From assembly GCF_016907955.1 (NCBI RefSeq), contig NZ_JAFBCX010000007.1:1-64000 (forward strand): a stretch of 64,000 nucleotides of DNA, read 5' to 3'. This DNA is from Lentzea nigeriaca. Lineage in GTDB: Bacteria; Actinomycetota; Actinomycetes; Mycobacteriales; Pseudonocardiaceae. The translations under genes were made by a program, and so were the position numbers. Shown here in pieces: positions 49,132 to 57,918 of the stretch. Position 1 is the stretch's first letter. Every line of letters starts with the position of its first letter. The notes below the pieces were generated by a model. The model was not told the origin of the DNA and did no database searches. It saw nothing but the letters and a program-made list of their open reading frames with translations.

Positions 49132-50066
49132 GCGGCACCTTCCTTCAGAGCCTGCTTCTCCGCATGTACCGAGGCAGCCTCACGAACCCACGCGCCGTCC
49201 TCGTGGGCCTTGCGGCGATGGGCGATGCGCTGCTCGTTGCAGACGCCGCCGCCCTTCACGACCTGCCAGAACTCGTCCCAGTCCGGCGAGCCGAAGTCGT
49301 ACTGCCCGCGTTCTTCGTTCCACTTGAGCTCGGGGTCGGGGAACGTCACGCCGAGCGCCTCGGCCTGCGGCACGCTCATGTTCACGAACTTCTGCCGCAG
49401 CTCGTCGTTGGTGTCGCGCTTGATCCGCCACGCCATCGACTGCTCGGTGTTCGTGGACTCGGAGTCCGGTGGGCCGAACATCATCAGCGCCGGCCACCAC
49501 CACCGGTTCACCGCGTCCTGCACCATGTCCTTTTGCTGCTGGGTGCCGCGCATCATCGTCATGAGCAGCTCGTAGCCCTGACGCTGGTGGAACGACTCTT
49601 CCTTGCAGATGCGGATCATGGCGCGTGCGTACGGCCCGTAGGACGTGCGGCACAACGGCACCTGGTTGCAGATCGCAGCGCCGTCGACCAGCCAGCCGAT
49701 CACACCGACGTCGGCGAACGTCAGCGTCGGGTAGTTGAAGATCGAGGAGTACTTCTGGCGCCCCTCGATGAGCTTGAGCGTCAGGTCCTCGCGGTCGGCG
49801 CCGAGCGTCTCGGTCGCCGAGTACAGGTACAGGCCGTGGCCTGCCTCGTCCTGCACCTTCGCCAGCAGGATCGCCTTGCGCCGCAGCGAGGGCGCGCGCG
49901 AGATCCAGTTGCCCTCCGGCTGCATGCCGATGATCTCGGAGTGGGCGTGCTGGGCGATCTGCCTGATCAGGGTCTTGCGGTAGCCGTCGGGCATCCAGTC
50001 GCGCGGCTCGATGCGCGCGTCGGCCTGCACGGTGCGCTCGAAGCGCAGCTCCAGGTCATCCGCCAT
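49128..50066 (-). CDS. paaA: Phenylacetyl-CoA epoxidase catalytic subunit
   Basis: A 312-residue ferritin-like di-iron monooxygenase that epoxidises the ring of phenylacetyl-CoA. Metal-ligand helices are visible: A-Q-H-A-H-S-E-I-I-G-M-Q-P-E-G near 40, V-Q-D-E-A-G-H-G near 71 (E-x2-H), and I-C-K-E-E-S-F-H-Q-R-Q-G near 152 (E-x2-H). ATG 50066. The other degradation genes (paaG, paaZ, paaK) are not in the window. Confidence 0.94.
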   Translation of the reverse strand: MADDLELRFERTVQADARIEPRDWMPDGYRKTLIRQIAQHAHSEIIGMQPEGNWISRAPSLRRKAILLAKVQDEAGHGLYLYSATETLGADREDLTLKLIEGRQKYSSIFNYPTLTFADVGVIGWLVDGAAICNQVPLCRTSYGPYARAMIRICKEESFHQRQGYELLMTMMRGTQQQKDMVQDAVNRWWWPALMMFGPPDSESTNTEQSMAWRIKRDTNDELRQKFVNMSVPQAEALGVTFPDPELKWNEERGQYDFGSPDWDEFWQVVKGGGVCNEQRIAHRRKAHEDGAWVREAASVHAEKQALKEGAA

Positions 50067-50075
50067 GCACCGATG

Positions 50076-50522
50076 TTACACCTGTGTGCCGAATCTGCGT
50101 AGAACTGTCACAACCACCGCGATGACGATCCAGACGGCCACGAGGAAGGACCCGACGGGCAACAGGCTGAGGACGGCGGTGCGGCCTGCCACACGCGCCA
50201 GTTCCGGGTTCGTCTGGTCGTACTCGACCCGCACGTTGTCGCCGACGTTGAGACCCGACGGGTACAGCACACCCTGCGACGGGATGAACACACGACCGTC
50301 CGGTGTGGCGTAGCGCACAACCGTCCTGTTGAAAGCGACGGAGTCGACCTGCGCGACCGCCTGCCCCATGTGCCGCTCGATGGCCACATCGTCCCGCCAG
50401 CAGGCGATGGGCAGCAGCACGCACACGAGCGTGACCACCCCGCCGACGACGAGCAGAACACGACAGACCGCACGGCGGACGCGTACGCCGAGCGGCGGCT
50501 TGGTCACTGCGTCCTCCACCAC
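50076..50522 (-). CDS. DUF3592-like membrane protein
   Basis: A 148-residue protein with two membrane helices (about 17-40 and 118-138) flanking an extracellular beta-rich domain with V-R-Y-A-T-P-D-G-R-V-F-I-P...V-G-D-N-V-R-V-E-Y-D-Q-T-N-P-E-L-A-R-V, the DUF3592 pattern. It ends 9 bp before paaA on the same strand and may be its upstream operon partner. It is divergent from menF. The start GTG 50522 is approximate; GTG 50507 is possible. Function unknown. Confidence 0.75.
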   Translation of the reverse strand: MVEDAVTKPPLGVRVRRAVCRVLLVVGGVVTLVCVLLPIACWRDDVAIERHMGQAVAQVDSVAFNRTVVRYATPDGRVFIPSQGVLYPSGLNVGDNVRVEYDQTNPELARVAGRTAVLSLLPVGSFLVAVWIVIAVVVTVLRRFGTQV

Positions 50523-50585
50523 AACTGAGAAGTCTAGAGCCGGGCGGATGCCGCGCTTTCAGGTTGAGGTCCATACAGTCAAAGC

Positions 50586-51818
50586 GTGACCTCAGCACCG
50601 ACATCGCGAGCACGGCAGCGAATCCGCGTCCGGTCGAGGCGGGACACCGCCGGTGACCTGCTCGGACTGCTGCCGGACCCGGAGCACGCGCTCGCCTGGG
50701 TGCGCGATGGTTCCGGCCTGGTCGGCTGGGGCGAGGCCGCACGGCTGGAGGTCAGCGGTCCAGACCGGTTCGCGCAGGCCGACAAGTGGTGGCGGGAGTT
50801 CTGCGCGCACCTGGACGTCGACGACGAACTGGGCGTGCCGGGCAGCGGCCCCGTGGCGTTCATCTCGATGGCGTTCGCCGACTCACCGGGCGACTCGGTG
50901 CTGATCGTCCCCGAGGTCGTGGTCGGCCGTCGCAACGGCCACCAGTGGATCACCACGATCGGCGCCGGCGACACCGATCCCGAGATCGCTCCCCTGTCCC
51001 GCCCGTCGACCGTCCGGTACGCGAACGGCCAGCTGCCGGTCACGCAGTACCGGGAGGCCGTCCGCGAGGCCGTGGCGCGCATGCGGGGCGGCGAGCTGGA
51101 CAAGGTCGTCCTCGCACACGACCTGGTGGCCGTGACGGACAAGCGCCTCGACCAGCGGTTCGTGCTGCAGGGCCTGGCGCGGCGGTATCCGGAGTGCTGG
51201 GCGTACGCGGTGGACGGCCTGGTGGGAGCCACGCCGGAACTGCTGCTGCGCCGGACCGGGGCGGTCGTCGACTCGCGGGTGCTGGCCGGGACGACCTGGC
51301 CGCACGACGGCGTTTCGGACGAGGAGCTCGCGTCCGCGTTGATGTCGTCGGAGAAGAACCTCGAAGAGCACGACTACGCGATCACCTCGCTCGCGGAGAC
51401 ATTGCGGCCCTTCTGCACAACGATGTCAGTCGAGGGACCTTCGGTGCTGCGGCTGCCCAACGTGTCGCACCTGTCCAGCGACGTGATCGGCACCCTCGAG
51501 TCGTCGGTGTCGTTGCTGCACCTCGGCTCGGCGGTGCATCCCACGGCTGCGGTCGGTGGGACGCCACGGCTGGACGCCACTACGTTGATCGGCCAGCTCG
51601 AAGGCATGGACCGCGGGCGGTACGCGGGGCCCGTCGGGTGGATCGACGGGAACGGCGACGGTGAGCTCGGGATCGCGTTGCGGTGTGCGCAGATCAGCGG
51701 GCCGACGGCGCGGTTGTTCGCCGGGTGCGGGCTCGTTGCGGATTCCGACCCGGACATCGAGGTGCAGGAAGCGCACGCCAAGATGCGGCCGATGCGGGAG
51801 GCGTTGGAAGGCCTCTAG
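50586..51818 (+). CDS. menF: Isochorismate synthase
   Basis: A 410-residue chorismate-utilising enzyme. R-E-A-V-R-E-A-V-A-R-M-R-G-G-E-L-D-K-V-V-L-A-H near 160 carries the base Lys; then A-T-P-E-L-L-L-R-R, L-H-L-G-S-A-V-H-P-T-A-A-V-G-G and Y-A-G-P-V-G-W-I-D are the active-site motifs. It converts chorismate to isochorismate, the first menaquinone step. With other men genes nearby, this role is favoured over siderophore EntC; no siderophore genes are seen. GTG 50586 has no strong ribosome site. Confidence 0.88.
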   Translation: MTSAPTSRARQRIRVRSRRDTAGDLLGLLPDPEHALAWVRDGSGLVGWGEAARLEVSGPDRFAQADKWWREFCAHLDVDDELGVPGSGPVAFISMAFADSPGDSVLIVPEVVVGRRNGHQWITTIGAGDTDPEIAPLSRPSTVRYANGQLPVTQYREAVREAVARMRGGELDKVVLAHDLVAVTDKRLDQRFVLQGLARRYPECWAYAVDGLVGATPELLLRRTGAVVDSRVLAGTTWPHDGVSDEELASALMSSEKNLEEHDYAITSLAETLRPFCTTMSVEGPSVLRLPNVSHLSSDVIGTLESSVSLLHLGSAVHPTAAVGGTPRLDATTLIGQLEGMDRGRYAGPVGWIDGNGDGELGIALRCAQISGPTARLFAGCGLVADSDPDIEVQEAHAKMRPMREALEGL

Positions 51819-51872
51819 CACCGCGCGTTGCCGAGAACGTGCACATTTCCCGTCGACTCGAAGGACTGAACC

Positions 51873-52196
51873 GTGCCCGACCGGCCTGAGATCGTCTGCA
51901 TCTGCGGTTCTACCCGGTTCGAGGAAGAGATGCGTGCGGCGAACCGTGATCTGACCTTCGCGGGTGTCATCGTCGTCGCACCAGGTGTCTTCCTGCGCGC
52001 CGAGAATCACGGAGCAGGCGAGTTGATCACCGACGAGCAGAAGGCCGCGCTGCACGCCCTCCACCTCCGCAAGATCGACCTGGCTGACCGGGTTCTGGTC
52101 GTCAACCCCGGCGGGTACATCGGCGAGTCCACGAGCAGGGAGATCACCTACGCCCAGGCCACCGGCAAGCCGATCTCGTTCACCGATCCTGTCTGA
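51873..52196 (+). CDS. Small nucleoside 2-deoxyribosyltransferase-like protein
   Basis: A 107-residue protein beginning I-V-C-I-C-G-S-T-R-F-E-E-E-M, with V-V-A-P-G-V-F near 35 and V-L-V-V-N-P-G-G-Y-I-G-E-S-T-S-R-E near 75. This matches the short Rossmann-like fold related to 2-deoxyribosyltransferases (DUF4406 type), which may bind or hydrolyse nucleotides. GTG 51873 with GAAGGA upstream. The substrate is unknown. It follows menF by 54 bp. Confidence 0.7.
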   Translation: MPDRPEIVCICGSTRFEEEMRAANRDLTFAGVIVVAPGVFLRAENHGAGELITDEQKAALHALHLRKIDLADRVLVVNPGGYIGESTSREITYAQATGKPISFTDPV

Positions 52197-52378
52197 CGAG
52201 CAGCCGCACCGGGGCCGCGACGTCGAGCGCCGCTTCACCAAGCTCAAGCAGGTGCGGACTCGCAATCCGATCGGACAAGACCGCCCGCCACCACCACCCC
52301 GGTCAACGCCTCGCCGCCACACTCCAGCGGGTCCAGACCTTGAGCAACACTGCCCCAACCGTGCGGGCGCCCACACGC

Positions 52379-52417
52379 TGACGCAGGGGTCCCCCTGAGC
52401 TGGGAACCCCTGCGTCA
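52379..52417. terminator. Terminator-like hairpin in the 52197-52732 gap
   Basis: TGACGCAGGGGT (52379-52390) and ACCCCTGCGTCA (52406-52417) form a perfect 12-bp stem with an inner TCCC/GGGA. The 52197-52378 stretch before it has no gene I can support; it is GC-rich and may be a decayed coding remnant. Confidence 0.55.
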
Positions 52418-52483
52418 TAACGTACTCAGCGGGTTCCGAGCCTCACCACGCACGACTCGGCATCACGCGCCGCTGCCCGCTGT

Positions 52484-52613
52484 GGCGTCTGCAAGTACTA
52501 CCAACCCAACATCAACAGGCCGGTAACTACACCCAACCTGTTCGGCAAGCACCGAACAGGTTGGGTGTAGTTACCGGCGATTCGATCAGAAGTTGGTGGT
52601 ACTTGCAGACGCC
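52484..52613. repeat. 130-bp interrupted palindrome, MITE-like
   Basis: Outer arms 52484-52505 and 52592-52613 match 21 of 22; then a symmetrical 13-base unpaired part on each side; then inner arms 52519-52545 and 52552-52578 match 27 of 27, with a 6-base loop. Transcribed it would fold into a single long hairpin. The sequence is lower in G+C than its surroundings. No gene is inside. Possible non-autonomous element or structured RNA. Confidence 0.7.
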
Positions 52614-52623
52614 TCAAGGCCAA

Positions 52624-52654
52624 CAGGGCGGACACGTGCGATGTGTCCGCCCTG
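52624..52654 (-). terminator. Terminator after the aminopeptidase gene
   Basis: CAGGGCGGACAC (52624-52635) and GTGTCCGCCCTG (52643-52654) form a perfect 12-bp stem. On the minus strand it lies about 80 bp after the pepN-like stop. No strong T-tract. Confidence 0.6.
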
Positions 52655-52732
52655 GTCACGAGTAGGTCACTGAATCGGCAGAACCCAACGTACTCAGCCG
52701 GTCTGACAGTCCGGGGACCGTCCGTCCGGGGT

Positions 52733-54253
52733 CTACTTGTGCGCGTCCAGCAGCTCGTGCGTCAGCTGGATCTTGGCGCGGGACTTCGGCTCAGCCGCCT
52801 TGGCCTGCGCCGAGTCGACGGACAGCGACTTGGCCGCCACGTCCGCGGTGCGGCCGGGCGCCTGAGCCGGCTTGCCCTTGGTGAAGAGCCACGTCTGGAA
52901 CAGCTGGTCGAGCTGCTGCCCCGAGACCCGCTCCGCCAGCGCGATGAACTCCTCGATGGTGGCGTCGGAGTACTTCTTCTCCGCGGTCCACGTCTTCAGG
53001 ATCTCGAAGAACTTCGCGTCGCCGACGGCCACGCGCAGGGCGTGGGCCGCGAGTGCGCCGCGGTCGTAGACGGCGCCGTCGAACACCGCGCTGGAACCGG
53101 GGTCGCCGGGCAGGACGTTCCAGAACGGGCTGTCTGCCGGGTACTGGTCGTAGGTGAAGTCGGCGTTCTCCTGGGCCGTGCCCTCACCGATGTGCTCGGA
53201 CCACAGGAACTCCATGTAGGAGGCGAAGCCCTCGTTCAGCCAGATGTCACGCCAGTGGTGGACCGACACCGAGTCGCCGAACCACTGGTGGCCCAGTTCG
53301 TGGGCGATCACGTAGGTGTTGGCGCCGCGGCGGAAGAACGCCGTGTCGTAGTTCGGGCGCGTCTGGTTCTCCAGCGCGTAGCCGAGGCCCGGCGTGGCGA
53401 CGCCGCCCTGCGCCTCGAACGGGTAGGGGCCGACGTTCTCGGACAGGAACTCGATGACCTCGGGCGTGCGCTCGATGCTGGCCTTCGCGGCGTCGGCGTT
53501 CTCACCGAGGCGCTCGGAGTACGCGGTGACGTACGGCTGGCCCGACGGGGTCGTCGACTGACGGATCTCGAACTGGCCGATCGTCAGGAACGTCAGGTAC
53601 GTCGCCTGCGGCTTGGTGCTGCGCCAGTTCCAGCGGGTCCAGCCGTTGATCTGGCGGGTCTGGCCGACGAAGGTGCCGTTCGAGATCACCTCGACGCCGT
53701 TCGGGACGGCGACGTTGACGTCGAAGGTGGCCTTGTCGGTCGGGTGGTCGTTGGACGGGAACCACCAGGAGGCGATCTCCGGCTCACCGATGGCCAGGGC
53801 GCCGTCGGGAGTCTTGGTCCACGCCGTGAAACCGTTGCGGTCCTTCACGGTCGACGGGGTGTCGGCGTAGGTGACGACGATGGTCAGGTCCTGGCCCTTG
53901 CGCACGCCACCGCGCGGCGTGAGGATCAGTTCACCGTCGTCCGACACGAAGGAAGACGGCACGTTGTTCACCCTGACCGACTTCACCTTGAGCAGGAAGT
54001 CCAGGTTGAACTGGGTGAGGTCCTCGGTGGCCTTGGCGAGGATCGTCGTGGTGCCGGACAGCTGGTCGCCGGTCGGGTTGTAGTTGAGCCTGATGTCGTA
54101 GTGGGAGACGTCGTATCCGCCGTTGCCGTACTTCGGGAAGTACGGGTCACCGGCGCCGGGTGCTCCGGGAGACGCCGCGAGCGCCGTGCCCGCGAAAAGG
54201 GTCATGGCGGCCGCGGACGCGACCGCGGCCGTCGCCTTGGATCTGATCGACAT
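52733..54253 (-). CDS. Secreted M1-family metalloaminopeptidase
   Basis: A 506-residue exported zinc peptidase. Residues 1-26 are a signal peptide ending T-A-L-A before A-S-P-G. The substrate-recognising G-x-M-E-N appears as Y-A-L-E-N near 292, and the zinc site H-E-L-G-H-Q-W near 316 with the downstream Glu in N-E-G-F-A. ATG 54253 is chosen because it starts the signal peptide; the frame runs six codons upstream. Shorter than cytoplasmic PepN because the C-terminal helical domain is missing, as in other secreted actinobacterial forms. Confidence 0.9.
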   Translation of the reverse strand: MSIRSKATAAVASAAAMTLFAGTALAASPGAPGAGDPYFPKYGNGGYDVSHYDIRLNYNPTGDQLSGTTTILAKATEDLTQFNLDFLLKVKSVRVNNVPSSFVSDDGELILTPRGGVRKGQDLTIVVTYADTPSTVKDRNGFTAWTKTPDGALAIGEPEIASWWFPSNDHPTDKATFDVNVAVPNGVEVISNGTFVGQTRQINGWTRWNWRSTKPQATYLTFLTIGQFEIRQSTTPSGQPYVTAYSERLGENADAAKASIERTPEVIEFLSENVGPYPFEAQGGVATPGLGYALENQTRPNYDTAFFRRGANTYVIAHELGHQWFGDSVSVHHWRDIWLNEGFASYMEFLWSEHIGEGTAQENADFTYDQYPADSPFWNVLPGDPGSSAVFDGAVYDRGALAAHALRVAVGDAKFFEILKTWTAEKKYSDATIEEFIALAERVSGQQLDQLFQTWLFTKGKPAQAPGRTADVAAKSLSVDSAQAKAAEPKSRAKIQLTHELLDAHK

Positions 54254-54308
54254 GCGCGGGACGCTATCCACCCCGCCGAGGTGGGAACCACCGACTTACG
54301 TAGGTTTC

Positions 54309-55880
54309 CTACCTGCTGAAAATGATTGACACCGTCGACTTGAGACGTTGGTGCAGCGCGCGCAGTTCGGCTCGTTTTGCCTGCACTTCCACCACTCGGA
54401 GGCCTTTCGGCTGCGCAAGTGCGCTACGGAACTCCTCCTGACCGTCCACTGTGGAGTGTGGAATTCGGTAGCCCGCGCACAAAGCGGTCAGATCAGTCCC
54501 GTGCGGAGTGCCGAATATCCTTTCGAAACTTCCGCCGTACTCCGGTGCGCCTTGTTCCAGCAACGAAAAGATCCCGCCGCCGTCGTCGTTGAGCACGACG
54601 ATCGTGAGGTCCGGCCGGTGGTCGGCCAGCAGGCCGTTGATGTCGTGCAGGAACGTCAGGTCGCCCATCAGCGCGTATGAAGGACCCTGATGGTTCACGG
54701 CGAGACCGACGGCGGTGGACACGCTGCCGTCGATACCCGCCGCACCGCGGTTGGCGTGCACGGTGATGTCCGGGCGGCGCTCACCCACGAAGTCGACGTC
54801 GCGGATCGGGTTCGACGAGCCCACGAACAGCAACGATCCCGCTGGCATCGCCTGGGTGAGGTCACGCGCGACGTGCAGGCCGGTCGGCCACGGCTCGGCG
54901 TCCAGCAGGTCGTCGACGGCCGCGCTGACGTTCTTCACCGCGCTCTGCCACGCCTGTGTCCACTCGCCGTCGACCGAGGCGGGCTCCGGGAGCCAGGTCG
55001 ACGCGCGGGTGGCGGTGAACTGCACGTCCGCCCACAGCGCCTGGTCACCGACGGCGTGCACGATCGGCGCGTTCCTCAACAGCGTCAGCTGGCCGCGCGA
55101 CAGGGTCACCCGGCCGACGACGAGCACCGCGTCCGGCTGGAGGTGCTCCGGCAGACCGGCGTTGAGCAGCAACGAGCCGTGCCGCAGCCCTCCGGGCGCG
55201 GTCGGTTCGGCGATCACCGGCCAGCCGAGCTCCGACGCCCTGCGCAGCCGCTCAGGACGGTCGTCGCCGAGCAGCACCAGCGTGCGCGGCGGCAGGTCCG
55301 ACGGCCTGGTCTCCACGGTGAACGTGCGGTCCGTCGCGGTCCACGGCGCGCGATCGGCGGACGGCCACGAGGAGTCGTCCGGGGTGAGTGGCGGCCGAAA
55401 CGGCACGTTGACGTGCGTCGGGCCGTAGGTGGCGATCGCGCGGCAGATCAACGAGCGCGTGGTCGGCTCGTCGGCGCCCTCCGGCATGTGCAGGGTGGGG
55501 ATGCCGAGGACGTCGTGCTGGTTGATCGTCTGGCTCGCGCCGGCGCGGTAGAGGTCGACCGGCCGGTCCGCGGTCAGCGCGATCAACGGCACACCGGTCA
55601 GCTGCGCCTCGATCACGGCGGGGTGCAGGTTCGCCACGGCCGTGCCGCTCGTGCAGGTGACGACGGCCGGTGTGCCCGTCTTCGCCAGTCCGAGCGCGAG
55701 GAACGCCGCCGAGCGCTCGTCGATCCGCACATGCAGCGTGAGCAGGCCTTTCTGCTCGGCCTGATGCAGTGCGAACGACAGCGGGGCGTTGCGCGAACCG
55801 GGGCACAGCACGGCGTGGCGCACACCGTTGCTGACCAGTTCGTCGACGATCACCCTCGCCTGCGCCGTGGACGGATTCAT
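54309..55880 (-). CDS. menD: 2-succinyl-5-enolpyruvyl-6-hydroxy-3-cyclohexene-1-carboxylate synthase
   Basis: A 523-residue thiamine-diphosphate enzyme that joins isochorismate and 2-oxoglutarate-derived succinic semialdehyde. C-P-G-S-R-N-A-P-L near 26, the ThDP Glu in V-R-I-D-E-R-S-A-A-F near 52, S-N-P-I-R-D near 360 and M-G-D-L-T-F-L-H-D-I-N-G-L (the GDG-like metal motif) near 415 are seen. Divergent from menB: their start codons lie only 19 bp apart. The neighbouring gap to the peptidase is 55 bp. Confidence 0.93.
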   Translation of the reverse strand: MNPSTAQARVIVDELVSNGVRHAVLCPGSRNAPLSFALHQAEQKGLLTLHVRIDERSAAFLALGLAKTGTPAVVTCTSGTAVANLHPAVIEAQLTGVPLIALTADRPVDLYRAGASQTINQHDVLGIPTLHMPEGADEPTTRSLICRAIATYGPTHVNVPFRPPLTPDDSSWPSADRAPWTATDRTFTVETRPSDLPPRTLVLLGDDRPERLRRASELGWPVIAEPTAPGGLRHGSLLLNAGLPEHLQPDAVLVVGRVTLSRGQLTLLRNAPIVHAVGDQALWADVQFTATRASTWLPEPASVDGEWTQAWQSAVKNVSAAVDDLLDAEPWPTGLHVARDLTQAMPAGSLLFVGSSNPIRDVDFVGERRPDITVHANRGAAGIDGSVSTAVGLAVNHQGPSYALMGDLTFLHDINGLLADHRPDLTIVVLNDDGGGIFSLLEQGAPEYGGSFERIFGTPHGTDLTALCAGYRIPHSTVDGQEEFRSALAQPKGLRVVEVQAKRAELRALHQRLKSTVSIIFSR

Positions 55881-55899
55881 GCGCCTAGAGTCTCAGACC

Positions 55900-56802
55900 G
55901 TGGCAGATCAGGAGCTCTTCGACCCGTCGCTGTGGAAGTCCGTCGAGGGCTTCGACTTCACCGACATCACGTATCACCGCGCGATCGACCACGGCACGGT
56001 CCGCATCGCGTTCAACCGCCCGGAGGTGCGCAACGCGTTCCGGCCGCACACCGTCGACGAGCTGTACCGCGCGCTCGACCACGCGCGGATGTCGTCCGAC
56101 GTCGGCTGCGTGCTGCTGACCGGCAACGGCCCCAGCCCCAAGGACGGCGTCTGGGCCTTCTGCAGTGGCGGTGACCAGCGGATTCGCGGACGCAGCGGCT
56201 ACCAGTACGCGTCCGGCGAGACCGCCGACACGGTGGACCCGGCTCGCGCGGGCCGGCTGCACATCCTGGAGTGCCAGCGCCTGATCAGGTTCATGCCGAA
56301 GGTCGTCATCGCGGTCGTGAACGGCTGGGCCGCAGGCGGTGGCCACAGCCTGCACGTGGTGTGCGATCTCACGCTCGCGAGCGAGGAGCACGCGAAGTTC
56401 AAGCAGACCGACGCGGACGTCGGCTCGTTCGACGGCGGCTACGGCTCGGCGTACCTCGCCCGGCAGGTCGGTCAGAAGTTCGCGCGCGAGATCTTCTTCC
56501 TCGGCCGCACGTACTCCGCCGAGGACATGCACAAGATGGGCGCGGTCAACGCCGTCGTGCCGCACGCCGAACTCGAGAACACGGCGCTGCAGTGGGCCCG
56601 CGAGATCAACGGGAAGTCGCCGACCGCCCAGCGGATGCTCAAGTACGCGTTCAATCTGATCGATGACGGTTTGGTGGGACAGCAGCTGTTCGCCGGTGAG
56701 ACGACCCGGCTCGCGTACATGACCGACGAGGCCGTCGAGGGCCGGGACGCCTTCCTGGAGAAGCGCGACCCCGACTGGTCGAGCTACCCGTACTACTTCT
56801 GA
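55900..56802 (+). CDS. menB: 1,4-dihydroxy-2-naphthoyl-CoA synthase
   Basis: A 300-residue crotonase that closes the naphthoquinone ring. I-T-Y-H-R...R-I-A-F-N-R-P-E-V-R-N-A-F-R-P-H-T-V near 40, F-C-S-G-G-D-Q-R-I-R-G near 88, and F-D-G-G-Y-G-S-A-Y-L-A-R-Q-V-G-Q-K near 180 are MenB motifs. The start GTG at 55900 fits family length; ATG 55879 would overlap menD. Followed by menE after 9 bp, so menB-menE is an operon. Confidence 0.93.
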   Translation: MADQELFDPSLWKSVEGFDFTDITYHRAIDHGTVRIAFNRPEVRNAFRPHTVDELYRALDHARMSSDVGCVLLTGNGPSPKDGVWAFCSGGDQRIRGRSGYQYASGETADTVDPARAGRLHILECQRLIRFMPKVVIAVVNGWAAGGGHSLHVVCDLTLASEEHAKFKQTDADVGSFDGGYGSAYLARQVGQKFAREIFFLGRTYSAEDMHKMGAVNAVVPHAELENTALQWAREINGKSPTAQRMLKYAFNLIDDGLVGQQLFAGETTRLAYMTDEAVEGRDAFLEKRDPDWSSYPYYF

Positions 56803-56811
56803 GCAGCTGAA

Positions 56812-57843
56812 ATGCTCGACGAACTGCGCGCAGCGCTCACCGGCGGCGACCCCCTGGTCGACGGCCCGCTCGACGGCTGGGAGAAGCGGGCAGTGCTCGG
56901 CGTGCCCACCTCCGGGTCGACGGGTGAGCCCAAGACCGTGCTGCTCGACGCCGAGGCGCTGACGACGTCGGCCCAGGCCACCCACGAGCGGCTCGGCGGG
57001 CCCGGCACGTGGCTGCTGGCGCTGCCCACGGGCCACATCGCCGGCATCCAGGTGCTGGTGCGGTCGATCGTCGCCGGCACGACGCCCGGTGTGCTCGACA
57101 TGTCGAAGGGCTTCCGCGCGATGGGGTTCGCACAGGACGCACGGCCGGTGCTGGCCCAGCCGGGACGCCACTACACGGCGCTGGTGCCGACGCAGCTCTC
57201 CCGGCTCCTCGTGGGCGAAGGGCCGGGACTGTGGACGTTGCGGCAGTTCGACGGGGTGCTGATCGGCGGGGCCGCCACCCCGCCGAAACTCCTCCAGCAG
57301 GCGCGCGCGCTCGGGGTTCAGGTCGTCACCACGTACGGCATGAGCGAAACGGCCGGTGGGTGTGTGTACGACGGCGAACCGCTGCGCGACGTCCGGGTGC
57401 GCACCGACGACGTGATCGAGATCAGCGGACCGGTGCTGGCGCTCGGATATCGGGGCAGCCCGGAACCGTTCGGCGAGTGGTTCCGCACCGGCGATCTCGG
57501 GCGGCTGCGCGACGGGCGGCTGGAGGTCCTCGGACGCGCTGACGACGTGATCGTCACGGGCGGCGAGAAGGTGCCGCCGGTGCTGGTGGAACGGGCTCTG
57601 TCGACCGTTGAGGGCGTGCTGGAGGCGTGTGTCGTCGGCGTGCCGGACGACGAGTGGGGCCAGGTCGTGGCCGCGGTCGTCGTCGCGCGGGGCGACGAGC
57701 CGTCGCTCGACGAGCTGAAGACCGCGGTCCTGGAGGCCGTGGGCCGGGCCGCCGTGCCGAAGCTGGTGCGCTTCGTGTCGGAACTGCCCCTGCGCGGACC
57801 GGGAAAGGTCGACCGAACGGCCGTCGCCGACTCTTTTAGGTGA
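56812..57843 (+). CDS. menE: o-Succinylbenzoate-CoA ligase
   Basis: A 343-residue acyl-CoA ligase of the short actinobacterial MenE type. P-T-S-G-S-T-G-E-P-K-T near 32 is the AMP-binding loop; T-Y-G-M-S-E-T-A-G-G near 178, R-T-G-D-L-G-R near 224, and the end P-G-K-V-D-R carrying the catalytic Lys. It activates o-succinylbenzoate for MenB. ATG 56812. Confidence 0.92.
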   Translation: MLDELRAALTGGDPLVDGPLDGWEKRAVLGVPTSGSTGEPKTVLLDAEALTTSAQATHERLGGPGTWLLALPTGHIAGIQVLVRSIVAGTTPGVLDMSKGFRAMGFAQDARPVLAQPGRHYTALVPTQLSRLLVGEGPGLWTLRQFDGVLIGGAATPPKLLQQARALGVQVVTTYGMSETAGGCVYDGEPLRDVRVRTDDVIEISGPVLALGYRGSPEPFGEWFRTGDLGRLRDGRLEVLGRADDVIVTGGEKVPPVLVERALSTVEGVLEACVVGVPDDEWGQVVAAVVVARGDEPSLDELKTAVLEAVGRAAVPKLVRFVSELPLRGPGKVDRTAVADSFR

Positions 57844-57918
57844 ACCTTTACCGCTGAGGACGACTCTCCCCGCGAAGCGCGCGGACCCAGCCGTGCGCGC
57901 TAGCGATGGGGGTTTCTC

